In this document: positions 39,121-45,949 of the stretch, in pieces | Layout: each line of letters opens with the position of its first letter | Numbering within the stretch: position 1 is the stretch's first letter | NCBI RefSeq assembly: GCF_019977755.1 | Contig: NZ_AP025145.1 | Span: forward strand, 434,001 to 498,000 | Direction of reading: 5' to 3' | DNA: 64,000 nucleotides | DNA from: Vibrio penaeicida | GTDB lineage: Bacteria > Pseudomonadota > Gammaproteobacteria > Enterobacterales > Vibrionaceae | The notes under the pieces: generated by a model | Seen by the model: only the letters and a program-made list of their open reading frames with translations | What the model was told of the DNA's origin: nothing | Database searches by the model: none | Program-made: the position numbers and the translations under genes

Positions 39121-40113
39121 ATGAAAGTACAAGTAAAACTTCTCAGCGTATTAATTGCAGGTGCATTCAGTTCTGCTTTTGTTCAGGCAGACGACAATTC
39201 AGTGAGCCCTCGTATCATTGGTGGTTCGGAAGTGTCACATTCAACGGTGCCTTATCAGGTTGCATTAACACGGAACAGAAACCAATTCTGTGGCGGTACC
39301 TTGATTGCACCGAACTGGGTGCTGACTGCCGCACACTGTTTAGATGGAGTATCAGCAAGCCAAATGCAAATTCGCATAGGTGCTACAGACTTGCGTACCA
39401 ATCAGGGTGAATACCACAATGTATCTCGTATTCACGTGCATGAGCAGTGGAGTGGCAATGTCACCCGTGGTCGAGATATCGCTTTGTTGAGATTGTCTTC
39501 ATCGGTGAGCTCTCAATACAAACCTGCGAAATTGCCGACTCCTGCATTGAAGGCACAGTTGGCATCTCCTGGTAGTGATGTAAAAGTATCTGGTTGGGGG
39601 CGTTATACACGATCTTCCAGAGCTGGAAGCCCAGTTTTGAAAGCGACAAACTTGCCGGTGATCAGTAATGCTCAATGCAGTAACTTCATTGGTCACAATA
39701 CCGCTACGGGGCAAGTTCCAAGCGATAATATTTGTGGTTACGATACGCGCTCAACAGCGTGTCATGGCGACAGTGGTGGTCCGTTTGTTAAGCAATCCGG
39801 CAACGATTTCTATGTGTTTGGGGCAGTGAGCTGGGGATCACCGCAGTGTGACAGCGCGACGGCATTTGCAGATGTCACACAATTTGTCCCTTGGATCACT
39901 CGTAAATCGGGTATTTCGCCAGATGGCGGCACTACGACACCACCAGCAGATGCGTGTTCTGGTGTAGCATCTTGGGAACTGTACAAGCAATACAATCAAG
40001 GTGATCGTGTGATTGCTAACGGGTCTCTATTCGAGTCCAATGTTAGCCAATGGGGTGTGAACCCATTCAGCGATTACTGGGGTTACTGGAACCTAGTCCA
40101 AACGTGTAATTAA
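39121..40113 (+). CDS. Secreted chymotrypsin-family serine protease with C-terminal chitin-binding-like module
   Basis: A 330-residue protein with a signal peptide (cleavage near VQA-DD, residue 23), a short propeptide and the activation site R31-IIGG. The catalytic triad is His72 (LTAAHC), Asp119 (RDIALL) and Ser218 (CHGDSGGP). The residue at the S1-pocket base (chymotrypsin 189) is Thr212 rather than Asp, so Lys/Arg preference is not expected. After a Thr/Pro linker (about 268-276), SWELYKQYNQGDRVIANGSLFES and YWGYWNLVQTC resemble a CBM5/12 chitin-binding module. It is probably exported by type II secretion like other Vibrio proteases of this type, without a GlyGly-CTERM tail. It has a good AAGGAA ribosome site. 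Confidence 0.9.
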   Translation: MKVQVKLLSVLIAGAFSSAFVQADDNSVSPRIIGGSEVSHSTVPYQVALTRNRNQFCGGTLIAPNWVLTAAHCLDGVSASQMQIRIGATDLRTNQGEYHNVSRIHVHEQWSGNVTRGRDIALLRLSSSVSSQYKPAKLPTPALKAQLASPGSDVKVSGWGRYTRSSRAGSPVLKATNLPVISNAQCSNFIGHNTATGQVPSDNICGYDTRSTACHGDSGGPFVKQSGNDFYVFGAVSWGSPQCDSATAFADVTQFVPWITRKSGISPDGGTTTPPADACSGVASWELYKQYNQGDRVIANGSLFESNVSQWGVNPFSDYWGYWNLVQTCN

Positions 40114-40177
40114 TTCGGCGCGTTTAATTTCTCAAGCGAGACTGTTTTAGTTCACGCTTTGAGAATCAGTACACTAT

Positions 40178-40200
40178 CGGCTTCTTCGGAAGCCGTTTTT
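40178..40200 (+). terminator. Rho-independent terminator of the protease gene
   Basis: A perfect 7-bp stem, CGGCTTC (40178-40184) with GAAGCCG (40189-40195), closes a TTCG tetraloop and is followed by TTTTT. It lies 64 bases after the protease stop, between convergent genes; the minus-strand side has no T run. Confidence 0.92.
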
Positions 40201-41182
40201 AGATCTGTTTGCAAAGGGATGACAAGAGTTGTAACCCTTGCTCTATTTTATGTGCAATATTTTTATCGGGTATCGCTTGGTACTTCTGGTAGTGCAAATT
40301 TAGCCACCAACACTGACGAATCACAATAAGCAAAGGCAATATACTGAGGTCTAATTGTTCTGGTTCTTGTACTTGCTCTAAGTACCCTGAAAGCCCTGCA
40401 TGCCAGAGTGGGGCAGACAGCCGTTGCGATAGCGTCGACCATATCATTGTCGCAAGATCGTATTCCCTTGGTGCTAAAACCACATCTTCAAAATCCATCC
40501 AAAGCCATTCATGTTGCGGCGTCACCATGCAGTTAAGGCGATGCGCATCACCAATGCAGACCTTACTCTGCGTTTGCTTTAATTTAGGATCTTGTTGCAG
40601 CTTCTGATCTCCTTGCAATAAAGACGAATGGTAAGCACGCCATATGCCATCGAAAAGGGCTGGTGCGTTGAAAGGGAGTGCATGGTTATGTACCGCGTTT
40701 GTCGAATCGGATCGCACAAATTGCTCACATTGTTGGATTTGCGCTTTAGTGTTGAATTCTGAGCAACGAGTTTTTAGGGTAGGTATTCGGTCAAAATGAG
40801 CGTGCAGTTCAGCAAGAGACTGCCCCAATAGGAAAAAATCGCTGGGTGTATTGTCTGGGTGTTTACCTTCAATAAAAGGGCGAACCAACACATAACCTTG
40901 GTTTGTAGATTCTCCGAAGGGGCTTTCTCTATTGATGACACTTATCCATGAATTTCCATGAATCGTGATTTTAGGGGCGCAATAAGACAGCCCCATACAT
41001 TGGTATATTTCGGCTTCGTGGGAAAGGGTAAAAGGGGGCGAGCTTTGGTATTTCACAACCCACTCACCGTTTGCATCGCGCAATTTATAGAGCTGCGCTC
41101 TGCCTTTGGTGAGTGGCTCGATGGCTTTGACCTCCAATTGGTAATCGGAGATCAAAGTGTGAGTGAGAGATGGCGGAATCAT
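40199..41182 (-). CDS. APH-fold small-molecule/peptide kinase of the putative RiPP operon
   Basis: A 327-residue protein of the aminoglycoside-phosphotransferase/choline-kinase fold. Seen: an ATP-site lysine in VVKY (K44), the catalytic loop IGDAHRLNCMV (D212, N217), the metal-binding MDFED (D230), and YDLATMIW after it, as in this fold. The usual HGD is IGD here. Length is normal, and all catalytic residues seem present. It overlaps the preceding radical-SAM-like gene by 4 bases, so it is part of the four-gene operon. It could phosphorylate the product (for self-protection or as a modification step) or a precursor. No substrate can be read from sequence. Confidence 0.72.
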   Translation of the reverse strand: MIPPSLTHTLISDYQLEVKAIEPLTKGRAQLYKLRDANGEWVVKYQSSPPFTLSHEAEIYQCMGLSYCAPKITIHGNSWISVINRESPFGESTNQGYVLVRPFIEGKHPDNTPSDFFLLGQSLAELHAHFDRIPTLKTRCSEFNTKAQIQQCEQFVRSDSTNAVHNHALPFNAPALFDGIWRAYHSSLLQGDQKLQQDPKLKQTQSKVCIGDAHRLNCMVTPQHEWLWMDFEDVVLAPREYDLATMIWSTLSQRLSAPLWHAGLSGYLEQVQEPEQLDLSILPLLIVIRQCWWLNLHYQKYQAIPDKNIAHKIEQGLQLLSSLCKQI

Positions 41183-42069
41183 TCAGTGCCAAACGCCGAA
41201 TACAAGTGTGCGGCACAAGCACTGGGCATTTCAGGATACCGAGACGTGCCTATACTCTTATCTTGCTCATTGATGGGTGGACCTTGCGTAGCCCACTGGT
41301 TGATCAGATCTTGTGATTTAGGGTTGCTTAGCAAGGTTTCTTCCAAAGGTTGGTAGATGTCGCCTAAGCAAAACTCTTCCAACCCAACCAAGCTCATGCA
41401 TGGGTAAATTAACCCATCGTCGTCTACACACAGTTTCATTCTTCGAAAGCACGCCATCATGGTATCTGTGTTATTGCCCATTGTTTCGTTTACCTGAAAC
41501 CACTCAATATTCCCTCTATTCAGCCACTGCTCATCAAAAATATTGAGTTGGCTCATCACCGAGTACGAAGCAATAAAGGCGATATTTTTGTCTCGTGATA
41601 ATGCTTCCAGCCCTGCTTTTATCCGGCTTGCCTTTTCTGGAGTATCAACGTCTGTTGCTAAGATAACTAAACAAAACAGTTCTATGGAGTCTGCTTGCTG
41701 CATGCGCCTTATGAGCGTTGAGTCGGTGTGAAAAGCAGCGGCTTCAACCGTTACGCTAACACCAAATCCCGCTTGATGAATACCTGAACTGACGTTGATA
41801 ATTTCGTCTAGCCTAGGCACCACACTGTCGCCAGAAAAAGTCACGTCTCTGTCGTACATACAATGAATATTGCGGTTTTTCGAGATACCGACACTTTCCT
41901 GAAAAAACTGATCGTAGGTTTTCAGCCATTTAAGGAAATCATCGTAGGGAGCAACTTCATAATTTCTCTGAGATATCATCACTAATGACCGAAGCCATTG
42001 CATGGGGGTATCACATTTCCAAGGTTGCGCACTGATTGGGCTAACCTCCGTGATTTTAATTCTGTCCAT
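41179..42069 (-). CDS. Radical-SAM-like partner protein lacking the CxxxCxxC motif, with SPASM-like C-terminus
   Basis: A 296-residue protein. The N-terminal two thirds have alternating strands and helices like a partial TIM barrel (DRDVTFSGDSVVPRLDEI, GFGVSVTVEAAAFH, IELFCLVILAT, IAFIASYSV), but no CX3CX2C cluster motif. The C-terminal part, ACFRRMKLCVDDDGLIYPCMSLVGLEEFCLGDIYQPLEE, closely follows the SPASM/twitch pattern of radical SAM peptide maturases, with four or more cysteines. It overlaps the true radical SAM gene by 14 bases and the kinase by 4. A degenerate barrel that binds precursor or scaffolds its partner is the likeliest role; this is inference. Confidence 0.6.
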   Translation of the reverse strand: MDRIKITEVSPISAQPWKCDTPMQWLRSLVMISQRNYEVAPYDDFLKWLKTYDQFFQESVGISKNRNIHCMYDRDVTFSGDSVVPRLDEIINVSSGIHQAGFGVSVTVEAAAFHTDSTLIRRMQQADSIELFCLVILATDVDTPEKASRIKAGLEALSRDKNIAFIASYSVMSQLNIFDEQWLNRGNIEWFQVNETMGNNTDTMMACFRRMKLCVDDDGLIYPCMSLVGLEEFCLGDIYQPLEETLLSNPKSQDLINQWATQGPPINEQDKSIGTSRYPEMPSACAAHLYSAFGTE

Positions 42070-43114
42070 AATTTGCCTCTTTCAGCTCTTCTAAACTTTG
42101 TAGCATTTTAGATAGTGCTAATTTTGTACTGACGTCACTGATACTTTTTATAACTTCCACTGCCTCGGGGTTAGAAAATATTTTCCAACATAGCTGGCAC
42201 ATATTGGTGAACTTATCGCCCACTGATATACCCGCTGCTTCCAAAACCGGAAGGAATGTTCCTGGTCCTGAGAACACCAACATTCGAATGATCGGATCTC
42301 TATTCATCCTGTTTGTGATGTTCACGATGGACTCTTGGTTAATATTCCCTAGCTTGTAAAGCTGTGTTTGATCAAAGCCTGCACAACAAGGAGAAACGTA
42401 CCCAGCCGCATTAATGGTTAAATTTAACGAGCTGTGGCAACTCCCTGATTCTGCATTTTCAGATTCGTATATTTCCTCACTTTCGATTTGTTTCTCTGCA
42501 CGTCCTGTTCTGAACACGGGAGATGAGGTGATGCGATTAACTCTCGATACCGCATCTGGCGCGAGCAGTTCTAGAGCTTCTCCTACGTGGTGTTTTTTGG
42601 TGGTGAGCAGCCGAAGATTGATATCGATACCCGCATTGGATAAAGCGACGAGCGCATTTGATACGGCGGTAGGGTTGATGTGTTCTAAATGCCAATAGTC
42701 CCAACTGATTTCTGCACTGGTAAGCCCTGCTTCTTTCAATTGGTCAGCGACGCGTTGGGCTTTTTTGGCGTTTTCACCCCAATACGCGTTGGTCGTTACG
42801 GTGATATCGAGAAAGCCAGCCTCTTTACCGGTTTCGACGAGCGAGAAAACATCTTTGTGGCGCAAGAAGGCTTCACCCCCTGCGATATGTAAGCGTCGAG
42901 TTAATGTTTCAATTTTGGGTGCTTCACGTACAGCCTGAAGGAGCTTTTCCATGGATATAGAGTGAAGACCTAGCCTATCCGATCCTTTAGGACCGGAACT
43001 TTGATAGCACATTGCACACTGAGCGTTGCAGCGGTTAGTGGTTTCTACCACTAAGCCGCTGTATCTTATTGGCATCCAGTGAACAAGTGACGTTATGATG
43101 TCTGCTTGTTGCAT
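42056..43114 (-). CDS. Radical SAM protein with SPASM-like C-terminal cysteines, putative peptide maturase
   Basis: A 352-residue protein. The radical SAM motif CNAQCAMC (C29, C33, C36) is intact and followed by LHIAGGEAFL, the GGE motif that holds SAM. Further strands (DITVTTNAYW, AEISWDYWHL, INLRLLTTKK) fit the barrel. The C-terminal third has CHSSLNLTINAAGYVSPCCAGF, LGNI and CQLCW, a SPASM-like set for extra iron-sulfur clusters. Such enzymes install epimerisations, thioethers or other links in ribosomal peptides. Its start lies 8 bases after the stop of the Ala/Val-rich protein, whose stop overlaps this gene's AGGAGG ribosome site, so the two are translationally coupled. Confidence 0.82.
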   Translation of the reverse strand: MQQADIITSLVHWMPIRYSGLVVETTNRCNAQCAMCYQSSGPKGSDRLGLHSISMEKLLQAVREAPKIETLTRRLHIAGGEAFLRHKDVFSLVETGKEAGFLDITVTTNAYWGENAKKAQRVADQLKEAGLTSAEISWDYWHLEHINPTAVSNALVALSNAGIDINLRLLTTKKHHVGEALELLAPDAVSRVNRITSSPVFRTGRAEKQIESEEIYESENAESGSCHSSLNLTINAAGYVSPCCAGFDQTQLYKLGNINQESIVNITNRMNRDPIIRMLVFSGPGTFLPVLEAAGISVGDKFTNMCQLCWKIFSNPEAVEVIKSISDVSTKLALSKMLQSLEELKEANYGQN

Positions 43115-43122
43115 GGAGCCTC

Positions 43123-43761
43123 CTAGCGCATAAATGCACCTCTATTGATGCTTCTCAGCCTTGTGACGTCTCTAATTCCCGTTCGATCATGGAACTTGAT
43201 TCGACCGGGTAAAAACGTGCCCTTGCCTAGCCCTTGCAACTCGTACAAATCGGCTGCACGACCTGCCCTGACAAGCGTAACCACCATCGTTACAACAACA
43301 GCCGCCGCAACAACAACTGCCGCTGCTGCTGCAACCACAGCCGCTGCTGCTGCAACCACAGCCGCTGCCGCCGCCAAACCGGGTCCTTCGCCGATGACAG
43401 GACCAGCCAAGTCTGTTGGGGGTTTGTTCTCGAAACGGTTACGAATATCTATGATGTCTTTGGTCACATGAATGCCCGCTTCTTCAGCGAATTCAACATC
43501 TAGATTGATGTCGAAAAGCGTCTGATTTACGGTTTTAGCCACAACGTTTGGGTGAAGCAAAACACCATGTTCTACTGAATAAGTTTTAGGGTCAGACAAA
43601 AACTTCTGCGCTTCATCTGGCTTTTTTATCAGCTCTTTGATGAATGCGACTTGCCCTTCCAAAGGTGTAAACGCCACATTGTTCAGCTTATCCAGTTTTA
43701 CTTTGCGGGATTTTGCCGTTGATTTGTCAAATTCATTGACCGAACTTGTTTCATCAGGCAT
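43123..43761 (-). CDS. Ala/Val-block protein, candidate RiPP precursor with NHLP-like leader
   Basis: A 212-residue protein with a strong AAGGAGA ribosome site. Residues about 30-85 (EGQVAFIKELIKKPDEAQKF, then LSDPKTYSVEHGVLLHP) recall NHLP/nitrile-hydratase-type leaders: a helix, a DP turn and a HG-V-L-x-P segment. An acidic middle ends GEGPGL, then residues 130-164 are almost only Ala and Val in blocks (AAAAAVV repeated, then VVV-AAA-VVV-TMVV). The last 48 residues are basic with several Arg and Gly. There is no signal peptide. It leads an operon with a radical SAM protein. Ala/Val-rich cores with NHLP leaders occur in proteusins, whose radical SAM enzymes epimerise such residues. A membrane-anchored protein with an odd helix is the main alternative. 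Length is large for a precursor. Confidence 0.55.
   Translation of the reverse strand: MPDETSSVNEFDKSTAKSRKVKLDKLNNVAFTPLEGQVAFIKELIKKPDEAQKFLSDPKTYSVEHGVLLHPNVVAKTVNQTLFDINLDVEFAEEAGIHVTKDIIDIRNRFENKPPTDLAGPVIGEGPGLAAAAAVVAAAAAVVAAAAAVVVAAAVVVTMVVTLVRAGRAADLYELQGLGKGTFLPGRIKFHDRTGIRDVTRLRSINRGAFMR
43319..43375. repeat. 21-bp tandem repeat encoding AAAAAVV units
   Basis: Two perfect 21-bp copies (43319-43339 and 43340-43360) and a 15-base partial third copy with synonymous changes. Each copy encodes seven residues, five Ala and two Val, on the minus strand. Adjacent 43296-43318 is also repetitive (ACAACAACA, GCCGCCGCA) but not the same unit. Confidence 0.85.
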
Positions 43762-43834
43762 GTTATCTCCTTGTTATTGTTGATGTTATTCCATTGATTA
43801 CAATCCAACAACGACCAATGAAGATGTCGTAAAA

Positions 43835-43856
43835 GCGCACTTGTGAACAAGTACGC
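43835..43856. promoter_or_regulatory. Palindrome upstream of the Ala/Val-protein operon, candidate operator
   Basis: GCGCACTTGT (43835-43844) and ACAAGTACGC (43847-43856) form a 10-bp inverted repeat with one mismatch and a 2-base centre, about 75 bases before the start codon. No T run follows. A regulator site is likelier than a terminator; no regulator gene is adjacent. Confidence 0.4.
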
Positions 43857-43986
43857 AATGGATAACTTAGTCTATAAATGGAGCTCATAAAATGAACTAT
43901 GTAAGAATATTAGCGAGTTTTTATATAATGTTTATTCATGTATCAATAATGAGATAAAGAGACATAGGTGAATTATCAATATGACA

Positions 43987-44016
43987 TTGATAACATATTG
44001 AAAAGTAGGCTAAAGT
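43987..44016 (+). promoter_or_regulatory. Possible sigma-70 promoter of the 44051 gene
   Basis: TTGATA at 43987 and TAAAGT at 44011 with an 18-base spacer, 35 bases before the start codon. Match is only fair. Confidence 0.3.
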
Positions 44017-44050
44017 GCCTTCAAACTTAATCAAGACTAAGGAATAGTGG

Positions 44051-44269
44051 ATGCGCGACTCGCTAAGACAAAAAGTGGTACAGGTATGCAACAAAAAAAT
44101 TGCCCAAAAAGGCGATAACGTAGGCGTGTCTTTTTATGCATTCTTCGCGAATAAAAATGATGATCCGGAGTTACTAATGGAAGCCGCAACATGGTGGATT
44201 CAAACTCACAAATTGGATCATTTTGAAAAAGCGCACAAAATCATCGCAATGATCGAAGAGGGGAAATAG
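44051..44269 (+). CDS. Small conserved protein (DUF6500-like)
   Basis: A 72-residue cytoplasmic protein with a clear AAGGAA ribosome site. It is helical and charged, with VGVSFYAFFANKNDDPELLMEAATWWI in the centre, a sequence I recall from small conserved gamma-proteobacterial proteins annotated DUF6500. Function is unknown. It is transcribed divergently from the Ala/Val-protein operon and stands alone, so no role can be inferred from neighbours. Confidence 0.72.
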   Translation: MRDSLRQKVVQVCNKKIAQKGDNVGVSFYAFFANKNDDPELLMEAATWWIQTHKLDHFEKAHKIIAMIEEGK

Positions 44270-44495
44270 CATCCTTACCTAACCTTCGAAGGACGAGAGC
44301 CGAAAGGGTGGGTCTCAATGGAGTTCACACTGTGCTTTCGATTCTTGATGTTGAGCAGTGATGTTTTCAAAATCGCTGCCTTTCCAAAAGTTCAATCTCT
44401 AGGGTCTGTTGATCTTTCGAGATGATTTTTGCAGCAATTTGTGGGTGATTTATACAAGGCAGAGCTTATTCGGTGTAGTCGCTCTGTATCAATGA

Positions 44496-44790
44496 GCGAT
44501 ATACTCAAACCACCTCAAGATGCTAGGTTCAGCGGCTTCTTATCTATAGATTTGGGGCTTGGTTTTCAGGCAAGGTACCAATTTGCAGATCTAGTGGCTC
44601 TAAATCAAGAATTGGTTACGCAGCATGAAAACCAAGCAAACTCGCCCTTGGGAGCTCATCTTCTGTCCCATTTCATCGTCAAAGAACTTGGAAAGGACTC
44701 GTCATTCCACTTCGTTCTTTTCCTTGAACTGACACAGAAGATAGAGCTCTGAATCCTGCACCTTGAGGTGGTTTGGTTTGAGTATAACGC
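44496..44790. mobile_element. MITE-like element with imperfect ~45-bp terminal inverted repeats
   Basis: The left end, from GCGATATACTCAAACC with ACCTCAAGATGC after it (44496-44545), matches the complement of the right end 44740-44788, which reads GCGTTATACTCAAACC and, after a 5-base insertion, ACCTCAAGGTGC. About 45 bases match over each end with few differences. A nested pair, GAGCTCATCTTCTGT near 44650-44666 against ACAGAAGATAGAGCTC near 44734-44750, extends the symmetry. The interior holds no credible gene; an open frame at 44429-44752 ends inside the right repeat and is rejected. I think similar elements occur in other vibrios, which needs a search. Confidence 0.6.
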
Positions 44791-45420
44791 AGTAGAAATA
44801 AAGACCTCGCTGTTGCTGATTGGTATAAATCAAACGATCATTCAAACGACTCTTGGTTCTGTCCATCCGTTTTTCTTAGTGGATAAGTGAGATGTTTGTC
44901 ACATTTCACCACTCTTTATAAAACCAAGCTCAATCAATTAATTAGTGAGATCTCACTCGAATATTCAAAAGAAACGAATAAATCCATATAGGGCTCAAAT
45001 GCCAATACTTTACGCCAAACTGGATCGGGTTGGCGTAGTGATTGCAAAATGATTTGCTTACTAACCAAACTATGGCGATTAATTATTGATTAAATCTTAT
45101 TCAATAGTGTGTTAATTCACCCATATTCCAGAATTGTTTTACATGAAATAATTAGCCTTGCACTTCTTTTCTTATTGGCTCAAATACTGTTTTTTACGGC
45201 TTTTCTTCAACTTGCGAACCCTCTCGCTAAATTTGATGAACCTCTAAATAATTGAATTATAAATAACAAATTTACGTCGTACTGTATTCTCCAATGTCAA
45301 TATTTAAATTCCATTTGTTTGACATTTATTGTCTTTGTTATAAGAATTGGCGACATTCGTCCCATATTACAAAATAGTGTGACGAACATTCGGATAAGGT
45401 TCGTTGTTAAAAAGAGATAA
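44791..45420. other. Upstream region of the first cellulose-synthase-like cluster
   Basis: About 630 bases without a gene, AT-rich towards the right. It carries two clean inverted repeats: AGTGAGATCTCACT (44944-44957), a perfect 14-bp palindrome, and TACGCCAA/TTGGCGTA (45011-45018 and 45030-45037) with an 11-base spacer. Neither has a T run, so both are candidate regulator sites. The promoter itself is not obvious. Confidence 0.5.
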
Positions 45421-45948
45421 ATGTTGATGAACATTAAAAGGGTATTTCTGCTCAGTGCGGTAAGTACTTTGCTAACTACAGGGTGTCAAAACACTCAACA
45501 AGTGCGTCAGAGTCGTGTTTATGACCCTACAGTAATTCAATCCAATGAATTGCCTATTTTGGTCGTCAATCAGGATGGTGAGCGCAGCTATCGTCAGGTT
45601 AGGGAAACCGAAACATGGTTTTGGACACGTTTGAAAAACGATACCTACTTACCTGGAGAAAACCTGGTTATTCAGGTGCTGGGAGATACTCCGTTAGAGC
45701 AACCCCCCGCTATATTTGCGTTTACCGTACCGGAAAAAGTGGGCACATTATCAATGAATCCATTGGGTCCGTTTCAATCTTGGACTCTCACAAAAAAGAG
45801 CGGAGAGCGCTGCCTTTCAGCCCGCCAGAATGCAAAAAAAAGTGGCCAATGGATTTCCATATTTACTCGCTATTGCACTTCCAACCCTCACCAAGATCTG
45901 ACTTGGATCGAAGACTACACACCGTCTATTCTGCTAGAGAAATACTAA
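45421..45948 (+). CDS. Lipoprotein, first gene of cellulose-synthase-like cluster 1
   Basis: A 175-residue lipoprotein: signal peptide and lipobox TTGC with the lipidated Cys near residue 22. An ATG 6 bases later is an alternative start. The mature part has YDPTVIQSNELPILV, ETWFWTRLKNDTYLPGEN and LGPFQSWT, all kept in the paralogue at 54140-54682. I do not recognise the family. It ends one base before the BcsA-like gene. Because the cluster has no outer-membrane BcsC, an envelope lipoprotein could help polymer export or retention; that is inference. Confidence 0.75.
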   Translation: MLMNIKRVFLLSAVSTLLTTGCQNTQQVRQSRVYDPTVIQSNELPILVVNQDGERSYRQVRETETWFWTRLKNDTYLPGENLVIQVLGDTPLEQPPAIFAFTVPEKVGTLSMNPLGPFQSWTLTKKSGERCLSARQNAKKSGQWISIFTRYCTSNPHQDLTWIEDYTPSILLEKY

Positions 45949-45949
45949 T

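Noticed and set aside
43319..43375. CRISPR-like short tandem repeats
   Set aside because: The units are contiguous, have no spacers and are in-frame coding repeats; no cas genes are present.
43145..43503. Thr/Ala-rich and Asn/Cys-rich open frames on the plus strand opposite the Ala/Val protein
   Set aside because: They are antisense shadows of the tandem repeat: no ribosome site, and the composition is dictated by the minus-strand codons.
44429..44752. Open frame of 107 codons
   Set aside because: It runs through both inverted repeats of the MITE-like element, has no ribosome site and no recognisable sequence.
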